A stretch of DNA of 64,000 nt from Saccharibacillus deserti (GTDB taxonomy: Bacteria > Bacillota > Bacilli > Paenibacillales > Paenibacillaceae), in assembly GCF_013618475.1 (NCBI RefSeq), contig NZ_JABJVN010000001.1:930001-994000 (forward strand), in the 5' to 3' direction. Position numbers and translations under genes: made by a program. Below, piece by piece: positions 40,759 to 49,779 of this stretch; the stretch's first letter is position 1; each line of letters opens with the position of its first letter. The notes beneath the pieces are model-generated. The model did not search any database. It was not told the origin of the DNA and saw only the letters and a list, made by a program, of their open reading frames with translations.

Positions 40759-40821
40759 GAAAGCATCCCTCATGAACCCGGTCTTCGGACCCGGTTCGCG
40801 AGGGGTGCTTTCTTTTTTTGT
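40759..40821 (+). terminator. Nested hairpin with T tract in the kinase operon leader
   Basis: Outer stem GAAAGCATCCCTC / GAGGGGTGCTTTC encloses an inner stem AACCCGGTC / GACCCGGTT with a TTCG tetraloop, followed by seven T residues. It lies between the TATAAT promoter and the kinase start. It would stop most transcripts, so it is either the preceding gene's terminator or an attenuator controlling the ten-gene operon. Confidence 0.8.
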
Positions 40822-40843
40822 CCGGAAAGGGGTGGGGTTCTTC

Positions 40844-42301
40844 ATGCCGTACCCGTCAAATTTGGAACGAGGCGCCCTCATAGGAGAACGATATCGGGTG
40901 GAAGGCATATTGGGAAGCGGAGGGATGGGCAAGGTCTATCTAACTTCCGATGCCAAGCTTCCGGGCAAACGGTGGGCGGTCAAGGAAACGATGGCCGATA
41001 CGGCGGATTATGAACGGATCGAAAATGAAGCGCGTATGCTGACCCGTCTGCGCCATCCGAGTCTGCCGCAGGTCGCCGATTTTTTTCCTCCGGATGCGGA
41101 GGGCCGCGTATTTCTTGTGATGGAATACATCGAAGGCATGAATCTGGGCGATTATGCGGAACGGTTGGGCGGGTATCCGGCTGTTCCTTTCATACTTGAT
41201 CTGGCCCTGAGGATTTGCGAAGTGTTGGAGTATTTGCACGGACAGAGTCCTCCGGTCGTTTTTCGCGACCTGAAACCCGGCAATGTGATGATCGGTCCGG
41301 ATGGAACGGTCCGCCTGATCGATTTCGGGATTGCACGCAGCGCAACTCCCGACAAAAATGCGGACACCGTGAAGCTTGGCACGATCGGTTTTGCGGCGCC
41401 TGAGCAGTATGAAGGAAAAAGCGACCCTGCCAGCGACCAATACGCTCTTGGCGCACTGCTGCTGTATCTGGGTACCGGAGGACGCTTCAGCGAATGGACG
41501 GCCGAAGCGCAGCGGGCACTTCGGCCGGATCTTCCGCCGCCGCTGATTCCGGCAATCCGCAAAATGCTCAGTTATCGCCGGGAAGACCGCTATCCGAATC
41601 TGTCGGAAGTGGAAAGGCTGCTGCGGCCCGCTCGGATCGAAAGCGAACAAGTTCCATCTGCCAAAAGCGGAGGAGGAACCTTGACGATTGCGGTGCTTGG
41701 GACTTTTGCCGGCTGCGGCACGACGCACACGGCCATAGCGGCGGCACATACGCTGGCAAAAGCAGGCGGCCGAACCGCCGTTGTCGAACTAGGCAGCCGT
41801 TTCGGCGCTTTTGAACGGCTTGCCGGAGAATGGATAGGCGAACCGCTGAAAGGAAAAACCAGCTTTACGGTTCAAGGGGTCGATTATTGGCCGGCAGCCA
41901 AACGCGAAACGCTGGCGGAGATTTTGGGCAGAGGTTACCGCCACGTGGTGCTTGATCTGGGGCTGTGCAGGGAGGAGCGGGATTTCGAAGAATTCCAGCG
42001 TGCCGATTTTGCCTGGATCGTCGGTTCGGGCAGCGAGTGGAGAAGCGGCGATCTGACCGCTTTTGCTCATCGCGAAAGTCTCCGCTTCCGCCCCAAATGG
42101 ACGTATCTTCTGCCGCATGCGCTGCCGGAAACGGTTCGGGAGATGCGCGGCAGACTGGGACACAAAAAAGTCTTTTCGCTGCCCCCGCTGCCCGATCCGT
42201 TCGGAGGAGGGGCCGAATCGAAGAAGGCTTTTGAGCCGATGCTGGGTGCGCTGTATACACGCGCCGAGCGGCGTTCCCTGCTGAAGCGCAAGCCAAGGTA
42301 A
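40844..42301 (+). CDS. Ser/Thr protein kinase fused to a ParA/MinD-like domain
   Basis: 485 residues. Kinase domain 10-265: GSGGMGKVY at 24-32, Lys47, FRDLKPGN (catalytic Asp142), DFG at 160-162, GTIGFAAPEQY. From about 278 a ParA-like fold begins, LTIAVLGTFAGCGTTHTAIAAAHTLAKAGGRTAVVEL, in which the P-loop Lys is absent. The kinase lacks the usual PASTA and membrane parts, so it should be cytoplasmic. First gene of the Tad-like operon; it probably controls assembly or secretion by phosphorylation. ATG 40844 follows AAAGGGGTGGGG. Confidence 0.85.
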   Translation: MPYPSNLERGALIGERYRVEGILGSGGMGKVYLTSDAKLPGKRWAVKETMADTADYERIENEARMLTRLRHPSLPQVADFFPPDAEGRVFLVMEYIEGMNLGDYAERLGGYPAVPFILDLALRICEVLEYLHGQSPPVVFRDLKPGNVMIGPDGTVRLIDFGIARSATPDKNADTVKLGTIGFAAPEQYEGKSDPASDQYALGALLLYLGTGGRFSEWTAEAQRALRPDLPPPLIPAIRKMLSYRREDRYPNLSEVERLLRPARIESEQVPSAKSGGGTLTIAVLGTFAGCGTTHTAIAAAHTLAKAGGRTAVVELGSRFGAFERLAGEWIGEPLKGKTSFTVQGVDYWPAAKRETLAEILGRGYRHVVLDLGLCREERDFEEFQRADFAWIVGSGSEWRSGDLTAFAHRESLRFRPKWTYLLPHALPETVREMRGRLGHKKVFSLPPLPDPFGGGAESKKAFEPMLGALYTRAERRSLLKRKPR

Positions 42302-42352
42302 AAAGGGCGGGAAACCGCGTTCAAGTGCAGGAAACGAAGGGAGAAACGAATC

Positions 42353-43327
42353 ATGTCGAGAATCAAATTTCGCCAGCGTCAGCGTCTGTTGGCCGGCGTG
42401 GCGGGAGCCGCGGCGGCACTGCTGATCGGGGCGGCGGCGGTCATCCCGTATGTCCGTCATATTGAGAAGAAATACGAAGGAGAGCAGGTGGTGTACGAAC
42501 GGCAGATCGAGGAGATGAACGCCGAACGAATTCCGGTCTTTGCGCTCAAGCGCGATATCCGGGCAGGAGAAAAAATCGAATCCGACGATCTTGCGGAAAT
42601 CGAAGTGGTTAAAGCGACAGTGCCCAGCGATATGCCGGGCAAGGAAGACGCAGTGGGCCGTTACGCCAAGGTCTCTCTGCCTCGCAATACGCCGGTAAGC
42701 TCGTCCATGCTGTATGAAGGCGAAGTCACGCCCAAAGATTTGCGGAATCAGGAATTCCGTTTGATCGAACTGCCAAGTCGCCTGCAGACGGGAGAATTTA
42801 TCGATGTGAGGGTCAAGTTTCCGACCGGCGAAGATTTTATCGTCCTGTCGAAAAAGCGCACCGAACAATTGGCATCCGGCACGGTGTGGTTACGGATGAA
42901 CGAACGCGAGATTTTGACGATGTCTTCGGCTATTGTCGATGCTTACCTGAACGATGCTTCAATCTACGCGGTCACTTATGTCGAGCCGGGACTTCAGCAG
43001 GCGGCGGCCGTTACGTATCCGTCCAACGCCCGTGTGCTTGATCTGATCGAAAACGATCCGAATATTGTTCAGCGTGCCGTTACCGAACTCGAGCGCCGGA
43101 TGCGCGACAAACTGGAAACCGGACTCGACCTGCTTACGCCCGAAGAGATCCAGAAGTATATCAACAACAAAGCCAACAGCGCTGTCATCAATCCGGGAAC
43201 GCAGGACAATGCCTTGATCCCGGATGAACAGGCGTCTGCAGACGGCGGCGCAGGCAGCCAAACGCCCGCCGCTCCGCAGGAAGAACCGGCTGATCCGGGT
43301 TCGGCGGAAGCCGCAGCGGGCAACTGA
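42353..43327 (+). CDS. CpaB/RcpC-like SAF-domain membrane protein
   Basis: 324 residues. One N-terminal membrane helix (LLAGVAGAAAALLIGAAAVIPYV), then a SAF domain (RIPVFALKRDIRAGEKIESDDLAEIEV, RYAKVSLPRNTPVSSSMLYEG) as in CpaB pilus assembly proteins, and a disordered Ala/Pro/Glu tail. CpaB normally works with the outer-membrane secretin; its presence in a Gram-positive suggests a role in the wall zone. AAGGGAGAAACGAATC precedes the ATG. Confidence 0.82.
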   Translation: MSRIKFRQRQRLLAGVAGAAAALLIGAAAVIPYVRHIEKKYEGEQVVYERQIEEMNAERIPVFALKRDIRAGEKIESDDLAEIEVVKATVPSDMPGKEDAVGRYAKVSLPRNTPVSSSMLYEGEVTPKDLRNQEFRLIELPSRLQTGEFIDVRVKFPTGEDFIVLSKKRTEQLASGTVWLRMNEREILTMSSAIVDAYLNDASIYAVTYVEPGLQQAAAVTYPSNARVLDLIENDPNIVQRAVTELERRMRDKLETGLDLLTPEEIQKYINNKANSAVINPGTQDNALIPDEQASADGGAGSQTPAAPQEEPADPGSAEAAAGN

Positions 43328-43339
43328 GGAGGAATCGAA

Positions 43340-44011
43340 TTGAACGAAGCTGTTTTTATAGGAGACTGCGACAAAAGCGATCTGCTGTTTTATCTGGGGA
43401 AACTGGCGGCGGAGGCGGGGCGCAAAGTGCTGATCGTCGATTATACGCTGCACCGAAATTACGAGTTTTCTTTTCCGGCTTTGGATATGCCCGGAGAGCC
43501 GCAGGAATATGACGGATTCGAAGTTTGGATTCCTGCGGACGGCATACAGCCCGGCAGACGGACGGACTATGATCTGGTTCTGTACGATACGGATGATCCG
43601 CGGCGGCTGCCGCAGCTTCCGGAGTCGGCATGCCGTTTTCTGGTCACGGGGTGTGAACAAACGTCTGTCCGACGGGGCATAAGGCTGCTGGAACATTTTT
43701 TCGCGGATCGTCCGATCGCCGAGCTGTGCGCTTTTCGCAAAGTGCTGATCGAAGGAGCGAGCGAGCCGGGAGAAGCTTATTTTTCCGAGCAGTTTGAGCC
43801 TTTTCCGGTCGACTGGAAAGAGTCTTTCGTTTATTATCCCGACGAACGCGATTTGGCGCTGAAGATTGGCAATCAGTATGCCGGAAGATTGAAGCTCAAA
43901 GGCCTATCGCCGGAAATGAAAAAAGCCGTACAGGGGATTGCATCGGTTTTGCTGGAAAAAGAACAAAAGGAAATACGCAAGCTCTGGAAAAGAGCCGAGA
44001 GGAGCAAATGA
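43340..44011 (+). CDS. ParA/MinD-like protein, degenerate, unknown partner
   Basis: 223 residues. The opening MNEAVFIGDCDKSDLLFYLGKLAAEAGRKVLIVDYTL has the layout of a P-loop/switch beta-alpha-beta unit; DYDLVLYDTDDP occupies the Walker B position. It is shorter than ParA and lacks the signature KGGxGKT. Basic C-terminus. TTG start with GGAGGAATCG. Sits between the CpaB-like gene and a second ParA-like gene, the place of cpaE in tad loci. Confidence 0.6.
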   Translation: MNEAVFIGDCDKSDLLFYLGKLAAEAGRKVLIVDYTLHRNYEFSFPALDMPGEPQEYDGFEVWIPADGIQPGRRTDYDLVLYDTDDPRRLPQLPESACRFLVTGCEQTSVRRGIRLLEHFFADRPIAELCAFRKVLIEGASEPGEAYFSEQFEPFPVDWKESFVYYPDERDLALKIGNQYAGRLKLKGLSPEMKKAVQGIASVLLEKEQKEIRKLWKRAERSK

Positions 44012-44012
44012 G

Positions 44013-44858
44013 ATGGGGCAAATCGCATTTTGGAGCGTGGGACATGGAGCGGGGGTAACCGCATCGGTCGCCGCCGTCGCGTCATTGATCGGAAGCGAAT
44101 ATCGGATTCGGACGCTGGTTTCGCAGCCGCAGGGAGAAGAGAATACGCTGGAGCGGGGGTTTGCCCGCTCGATCAATACATACAGCCGCAACCTGTCTAC
44201 GGAGGCGGGAACAGGGCTTGATGCGCTGGTCCGTCTGGCCCGCAGCGGGAAGCTGGAGCGGGAAACGGTCAAGAATAACGCGCTGCTGATCGAACGCGAC
44301 CGTCTCGATCTGCTCAGCGGGTCGGAGCGGATGAATCGGCTGCAGTTTGAAAATGCCGGCGGCCTGATCGGAAACATCTATGCCCAGGCCCGAGGGTATT
44401 ACGACTGCATTTTGCTGGATATCCGCTCGGGAACCGACAGTCCGGCTGCCGCCCAGGCGCTTGCGGACTCGGACTTGGTCGTCGTGTGTCTGAACCAGAA
44501 TGCGGGGATGCTGGAGCGTTATTTCGACCGCAGCGGTTGGCCGGCCGAACTTCACGGCAAAAAGCAGCTGCTGCTGTTCTCCGGATACGATCCGCGTTCG
44601 AAGTACAAAGCGTCCAATATTTTGCGAAAATACGGCCGCAGGGAACCGACATTGACTCTGCCGTACAATTCCGATTTCCGTGACGCGGTCAACGACGGCG
44701 ATATCAAAGGATTTATTGCGCGAAGCCGCCCGCTTGACCGCAGACACGACAATTACCCGTTTATCACGGAAGTACGCCGGACGGCGGAGAAACTGCTGGA
44801 AGAAATCGGCGTAAACACAAGATTGAAACATGTGAATGCCGCCAAAGGAGCGTCGTAA
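44013..44858 (+). CDS. CpaE/MinD-like protein with altered P-loop
   Basis: 281 residues. ParA-like start QIAFWSVGHGAGVTASVAAVASLIG, where the expected GKT(T/S) reads GVTAS; GYYDCILLDIRSG is Walker B and SDLVVVCLNQN follows the MinD pattern. In tad systems CpaE positions the apparatus and often has an unusual P-loop. ATG 44013 with GAGGAGCAAATGAG; it overlaps the upstream stop region by a base or two, showing tight packing. Confidence 0.7.
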   Translation: MGQIAFWSVGHGAGVTASVAAVASLIGSEYRIRTLVSQPQGEENTLERGFARSINTYSRNLSTEAGTGLDALVRLARSGKLERETVKNNALLIERDRLDLLSGSERMNRLQFENAGGLIGNIYAQARGYYDCILLDIRSGTDSPAAAQALADSDLVVVCLNQNAGMLERYFDRSGWPAELHGKKQLLLFSGYDPRSKYKASNILRKYGRREPTLTLPYNSDFRDAVNDGDIKGFIARSRPLDRRHDNYPFITEVRRTAEKLLEEIGVNTRLKHVNAAKGAS

Positions 44859-44861
44859 AGC

Positions 44862-46757
44862 ATGGATTGGATAAATCTGCTCCTGATTGCCGGGATTCTG
44901 ATCGGAGTCTTGTTAGGGCTGTTTCTGATCCTTCGCCAAAGTCCTTCGAACGAAGACCGGTACGGGCAAAATGCAGAGCCGTTCACCGTCGAAGGACTTC
45001 AGGCTTACGTTACAACGGCTGTCAATGCGTTCGTCAATGCCAACCTGCTTGATCTCGGTCTGTCTCCGGAAGAGTTCGAACGCAGAAGAAATGTGGTAGC
45101 CGAACTCAAAAACTCGCTCAAGGCTTGCAGTTCCGGCAGCCTGGCGGACAAAACCTACGTGAAGTCGTTTATTGCCGATCTGCTGCTTCGGGGCGGCGCT
45201 GTCAACGAAACGACCATCGATCAGGTACTGCCTTTCGGAGACGAGCGGCGGCTCAGCGATCCGGATAAGTTCGATATTCTGCTGCATGTCTACAAGCGGG
45301 AGCACGGGATGCAGGCTTTAAGCGTGCTGTTCGAAAAGTACGGGTTGGCGGAATTGAAATCCGTGATCGAAAACGGAGAAACCGAGTCGCATATCATCAC
45401 TGCCGAAGAGATTCGGGATCTGTACGCCCGGGAATCTCCGTCCTTGTCGTTTGACGACAAACTGCAGATCGTAGTCCAGCGCATCTATCAGCAGTACAAA
45501 GGGTTCGGGCCGATCGACGAGCTGCGCGATCAGACGATCGACGGCGTATCGGGCGGAGTCTCCGGTCTGCCTTCGCAAATGCGGGAAATCGAGGATGAGG
45601 TAGAGCTGATGCAGTCCATGCGAGAAAAAGGGCCCAGAGGCTGCGACAGCGTCTGGATCTTCTATCGGGGGAAATCGATCCGTTTGGCTTTTCTCGGCTT
45701 TGGCAGCGACTTGGAACTCAAGCGGGTCTGCCAGAACATTTACAAGTTCGGAAGTCCCGGGCAGCTGTCCGAAGCCAAAGCGTACATGGTCAACGAAATG
45801 CAGGACGGATCCCGGGTAGTGGTTGTGCGGCCTCCTTTTTCCGAAAGTTGGGCGTTTTTCGTCCGCAAGTTCGATCTGCCCAATTTGAGTCTGGACCGTT
45901 TGCTTGCTTCGGAACGCGTAAGCGGAGCCGAGCTGCCGATCCGGATGCTGGATTACCTGATGAAAGGTGCCCAGGTAACCGCCGTGACGGGAGAACAGGG
46001 GTCGGGAAAAACAACGCTGTTGATGGCTATGGTCAAAAGCATCTACGGTACCTTCAACCTGCGGGTTCAAGAGCTGGCGTTCGAGCTGCACCTGCGCCGA
46101 TTATATCCCGAACGCAACACGCTGGCTTTTCGCGAAACGGATAAGATCAGCGGTCAGGAAGGACTGGATCTTCAGAAAAAAACAGACGGTACGGTCAATA
46201 TCCTAGGTGAGGTAGCCACGGATCCGGTAGCGGCGTGGGCGGTCCAGATGTCCCAGGTCGCAAGCAAATTCACGGTGTTCAGCCACCATGCCAAAACAAC
46301 GAAAGACTTGATCTGGTCGCTGCGCAATTCGCTGCTTAAGACGGGAACTTTCCAAAATGAGCGTATCGCCGAAGAACAGGTGGCGAGTGTGATTGCCTTC
46401 GATGTGCATTTGGAAAAAGAACGAGAGGGTACCCGGTATATCGAGCGGGTAACCGAATGCCTGGTGCTCGACCCGGACGAAGAAGGGTTTGCGGAGCTTG
46501 GACGCAGACTTGCGAACGGCGCAGACGAGGCCGCGGCACTGAACGTCCTGGCGCAGGCGAATCTGAATTATTACCGCCGGATGACGGGGCGAACCTTCGA
46601 AGCCCGCAACATTATCGAATTCCGCGATGGGGTCTATGTTGCGCTTCACCGGCCTACGGCGAGAAAAGTCGAACAGATGGCGAGTAATATGTCAAAGGCG
46701 GACGCAGCGTCTTTCCGTGCTTTTCTGGAACGGTACTGGGGGAGCGAATCCGCATGA
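44862..46757 (+). CDS. TadA/CpaF-like secretion ATPase with N-terminal membrane anchor
   Basis: 631 residues. Residues 4-24 (INLLLIAGILIGVLLGLFLIL) form a membrane helix, not usual in CpaF. A ~280-residue helical region follows. The ATPase core has Walker A GEQGSGKTT at 377-385 and a Walker B-like LGEVATDPVAAW with the His-box region FTVFSHHAKTT. The typical GExRGxEA is reduced. It probably forms a hexameric ring driving pilin assembly. The stop overlaps the next start (ATGA). Confidence 0.82.
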   Translation: MDWINLLLIAGILIGVLLGLFLILRQSPSNEDRYGQNAEPFTVEGLQAYVTTAVNAFVNANLLDLGLSPEEFERRRNVVAELKNSLKACSSGSLADKTYVKSFIADLLLRGGAVNETTIDQVLPFGDERRLSDPDKFDILLHVYKREHGMQALSVLFEKYGLAELKSVIENGETESHIITAEEIRDLYARESPSLSFDDKLQIVVQRIYQQYKGFGPIDELRDQTIDGVSGGVSGLPSQMREIEDEVELMQSMREKGPRGCDSVWIFYRGKSIRLAFLGFGSDLELKRVCQNIYKFGSPGQLSEAKAYMVNEMQDGSRVVVVRPPFSESWAFFVRKFDLPNLSLDRLLASERVSGAELPIRMLDYLMKGAQVTAVTGEQGSGKTTLLMAMVKSIYGTFNLRVQELAFELHLRRLYPERNTLAFRETDKISGQEGLDLQKKTDGTVNILGEVATDPVAAWAVQMSQVASKFTVFSHHAKTTKDLIWSLRNSLLKTGTFQNERIAEEQVASVIAFDVHLEKEREGTRYIERVTECLVLDPDEEGFAELGRRLANGADEAAALNVLAQANLNYYRRMTGRTFEARNIIEFRDGVYVALHRPTARKVEQMASNMSKADAASFRAFLERYWGSESA

Positions 46758-48832
46758 ATATGAAACTGCCGATCCTGCTTGCGCTGGTTCTGTACCTGGT
46801 TCCCGCCGTACTCTGGTTTGTGCTGAAACGCCGCAGAACATCCGGCAGCAGCGAAGAAGAATCGCTGACCAGCTGGATGAATCGGCAGCCGGGTCTGAAG
46901 AAAGACAATCCCGCACTTACGCGCTTGTACCAGCGTTCCTACGTCCGTTTCTCGAAGATTCCGATTTTTCGCGGACAAGTCAAGCGGATCCGTCAGCGTC
47001 TTATGGTAGTCAGTCCGTACGACGAGATGACCCTGCGCAAAGAAACGATGAGAATTACGTACGCCGTGCTGTTGATCGTGCTCAGTCTCGTTCTGGCACT
47101 GGCCCTGTTTGGCCGGAATTATTCCGTGATGGTGTTGGGGTTGATCGGCTGTCTGGCTCTGAACGGCATGCTGATCGATCTGTTCGTTCATCGCGTGGAA
47201 AACCGTTTGTTAAAAGATTTCCGGGACTTTCTCGAAGATCACCGGCACCAATTCCAGGCGACCCGAATGGTGGATGAAGCCATTTACGAAGCGGCCCAGC
47301 TGTCCGGACACGATATGAAGCTGCACGGCGAGCGGATCCACGGCGTACTGACAGCCAAAGATCCGGCCCGCAGCCTGACTTCTTACTACGAGGTGGCGCC
47401 CAACCGTTATCTGAAAGGATTTACCGGAATTGCCTACATGATTATGGAATATGGAGACAAGGCTACATCCAAAGGTTCGCTGTACCTGAACGCCATCAGC
47501 AAATTTGTGCAGGACATCAACTTCGATCTGCTGCGCAGAAACCGGCTGAGTTATCAGCTGAACAGCCTGACCGTAATTGCTCTGGCTCCGATTCTGCTGT
47601 CTTTTCCGCTGCAGCGCTGGGCCGAGAACTATTTCCCCGTAATGGGTGAATTTTATGAAGGCCGAATCGGGACGGCGTCCAAACTGCTGCTGTATGCGGT
47701 GTCCGTTACCGCTTATGTATTGATCCGTAAATTGGCGGAAACGGAAGAATCGCGGTATACGCCCAAATCCGGAGGTATACGCTGGGAGAAAAAGCTGTAC
47801 GCCTACCGCTGGATTCGTTATGTGGTCGATCGGTTCGTACCTCCGCCGCACACAAAAGCTCATCTTCACCTGTCCAGGCTGATCAAAGAATCGAATTCGC
47901 CTCTCATGCTCGAATGGCTGACGGTCAGACGTCTGCTGCTCGGACTGCTGGCGGCTGTATTTACGCTTGGTATGTTCCTTTCCGTACACGGGCATCAAGC
48001 GGAGAGGATCCGTGAAGCTCCGACTTATTTGAAAGGCGGTCTGATGATCGGGCGCGTGAACGACGAAGAACGCACGGAAGCCGAGCGCCGTACCGAATTC
48101 GACCGGGAAATCATGAACGGAATCGAAACCCGCGGAGCGTCGTGGGAAGAAACGGTTCGGCAGCGTATCCGCCAAAATTCGGGAGAGCTGCTGAGCGAAA
48201 TTCAACAGAATGAAGCGGCTGTCCGGATTATTCAAAAATTGGACGAGGCGGATAACGAATACCTGAAATGGTGGGAGGTGCTGATTGCTGCGGGAATAGG
48301 GGCGGCCGCCTATTTCGTGCCGCTGGGTATCATGCATTTTCAGCGGCGGGTTCGGGGGATGGAGATGCAAAGCGAAGTCGACCAGTTCCGAATGCTGCTC
48401 TCGATTCTGAGTCAGTTCGACCGGATCAGTGTGGATATTATTCTGGAATGGCTGGAACGTTTCGCGATCATTTTCAAGCCGGCTCTTCAACGCTGTCTGC
48501 TCGATTTCGATGCCGGCGCTTCTACGGCGCTGGCCGAACTTAAGAACGAAGCACCGTTCCCGTCGTTTGTCCGGTTGATCGAACGGCTCGAGAATGCGCT
48601 GGAGCGTATTTCGGTTCTGGAAGCGTTCGACGATCTGGAGATGGAACAGGAATATTACCGGGAGCAGAAAAAAGAAACGATGGACCGTCTGATCGAAAAC
48701 AAAGCGAGTTGGGGCCGCGATATCGGATTCGCTCCGATTCTTTTTATGCTCGGGGCCTATATTATTGTGCCGTTCCTGTACGTTTCGTTTATGCAGATGA
48801 AAGACCTTATCGCTCAACTGAGCCGAATTTAG
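46754..48832 (+). CDS. Large polytopic protein resembling a TadB-TadC fusion
   Basis: 692 residues, about twice the size of TadB or TadC. First half: N-terminal helix, paired helices near 100-140 (ITYAVLLIVLSLVLALAL, VMVLGLIGCLALNGMLIDL), a T2SF-like region and helices near 275-320. Second half: helix near 395, soluble domain, helix near 515 (LIAAGIGAAAYFVPLGIMHF), helical domain, and final helix FAPILFMLGAYIIVPFLYVSF. Two platform-like modules in one chain fit the role of inner-membrane platform for the ATPase. Overlaps the ATPase gene by 4 bases. Confidence 0.65.
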   Translation: MNMKLPILLALVLYLVPAVLWFVLKRRRTSGSSEEESLTSWMNRQPGLKKDNPALTRLYQRSYVRFSKIPIFRGQVKRIRQRLMVVSPYDEMTLRKETMRITYAVLLIVLSLVLALALFGRNYSVMVLGLIGCLALNGMLIDLFVHRVENRLLKDFRDFLEDHRHQFQATRMVDEAIYEAAQLSGHDMKLHGERIHGVLTAKDPARSLTSYYEVAPNRYLKGFTGIAYMIMEYGDKATSKGSLYLNAISKFVQDINFDLLRRNRLSYQLNSLTVIALAPILLSFPLQRWAENYFPVMGEFYEGRIGTASKLLLYAVSVTAYVLIRKLAETEESRYTPKSGGIRWEKKLYAYRWIRYVVDRFVPPPHTKAHLHLSRLIKESNSPLMLEWLTVRRLLLGLLAAVFTLGMFLSVHGHQAERIREAPTYLKGGLMIGRVNDEERTEAERRTEFDREIMNGIETRGASWEETVRQRIRQNSGELLSEIQQNEAAVRIIQKLDEADNEYLKWWEVLIAAGIGAAAYFVPLGIMHFQRRVRGMEMQSEVDQFRMLLSILSQFDRISVDIILEWLERFAIIFKPALQRCLLDFDAGASTALAELKNEAPFPSFVRLIERLENALERISVLEAFDDLEMEQEYYREQKKETMDRLIENKASWGRDIGFAPILFMLGAYIIVPFLYVSFMQMKDLIAQLSRI

Positions 48833-48868
48833 ATTTATCCAACTTCACTTAAAAGGGGATTACTTATT

Positions 48869-49333
48869 ATGGGAAGCAATGCAACTTCGGGATTGAAATT
48901 GGCTGCCGGTATTTTTCTTACGCTCGCCCTGATTACGACGGTGGTCGTCATCTTTATTTCTTCGCAGGATGCGGCCAAGGAAGGGCAGACGCAGTTTTCG
49001 ACGATTCAGACGCAGCTTTCGCAGACACGCTTCAATATTTACGAAAATACGACGTTGTCCGGCAGTCAGGTCATGAACGCCGTTCGCCAATACAACAATG
49101 ATGCGCAGTTTGGCGTTTACGTATTGACCGGCAAAGGCGGCGCGACTTATTACGGCAGCCAGTTCAACCAAACGACCGGCGTGATCGCGGGGGAAGACAA
49201 GAACACGAACCTGAGCCCGGCTCTGAACGAAGCGGACAACAACTTTATCAATCCTTCGGGGAAATTCAAATCGTCCATTGTACGCGATGCCAACAACATG
49301 GTACGCGGAATCATTTTTACCCAAGCCAAATAA
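48869..49333 (+). CDS. Putative pilin or pseudopilin (single N-terminal anchor)
   Basis: 154 residues. MGSNATSGLKLAAGIFLTLALITTVVVIF is a pilin-like hydrophobic helix after a short polar leader, followed by a soluble Gln/Asn/Thr-rich domain (QTQFSTIQTQLSQTRFNIYENTTLSGSQVMNAVR, GKGGATYYG). No classic prepilin Gly-X4-Glu site and no peptidase gene in the window. Own strong site AAAAGGGGATTAC. Likely the most abundant product because of gene position and spacing. Confidence 0.6.
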   Translation: MGSNATSGLKLAAGIFLTLALITTVVVIFISSQDAAKEGQTQFSTIQTQLSQTRFNIYENTTLSGSQVMNAVRQYNNDAQFGVYVLTGKGGATYYGSQFNQTTGVIAGEDKNTNLSPALNEADNNFINPSGKFKSSIVRDANNMVRGIIFTQAK

Positions 49334-49395
49334 AAATCCGAGCAGAAGCGTTGGTTCTCCGGTAATGCCGGGAACCAACGCTTACGGGGGAAGAC

Positions 49396-49776
49396 ATGGG
49401 AAACGCAAAAAGTTTCATGATGCTGGCGGCAGTGTTCTTTTTGTTCATCGGTGCTTGTACCTATGCGGCGGAAATCGTGCATGCGATCGACGGAGGAACC
49501 CGCCTGCTTTATCGCGTGAACGAAAATAACGACAGCAAAATAAAAGCCAAGCTGGATGCTGCGGGAAGCGAAGCGTACAGCGCGGCGCAGATTGTCTGCA
49601 TGATCCGGAATATCGAAGAACTCGACGCCGACATTGAGGTCGACGGCCTTCTTTATTCGCGCAGCATGGACTATGAAGGCCTGAATCCGGCTCTAGTCGA
49701 TTCAAGCAAAATCTATCGTGCGGTCTATATGCGGGATATTTCCGGGTATTTGATCAAAATCGTATTTAGGGGCTGA
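49396..49776 (+). CDS. Putative minor pilin-like protein
   Basis: 126 residues with an N-terminal hydrophobic helix (SFMMLAAVFFLFIGACTYAAEIV) and a compact soluble domain including SEAYSAAQIVCMIRNIEELDADIEVDG. The GAC before TYAA could be a lipobox-like Cys but lacks the usual leader. Unrecognised family. A hairpin-like GTTGGTTCTCC..GGGAACCAAC repeat lies between it and the preceding gene. Part of the Tad-like operon. Confidence 0.55.
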   Translation: MGNAKSFMMLAAVFFLFIGACTYAAEIVHAIDGGTRLLYRVNENNDSKIKAKLDAAGSEAYSAAQIVCMIRNIEELDADIEVDGLLYSRSMDYEGLNPALVDSSKIYRAVYMRDISGYLIKIVFRG

Positions 49777-49779
49777 AAG

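Noticed and set aside
40728-40843. Riboswitch (for example a c-di-GMP class) in the kinase operon leader
   Set aside because: I could not find the conserved cores of known classes; only the nested terminator hairpin is supported.
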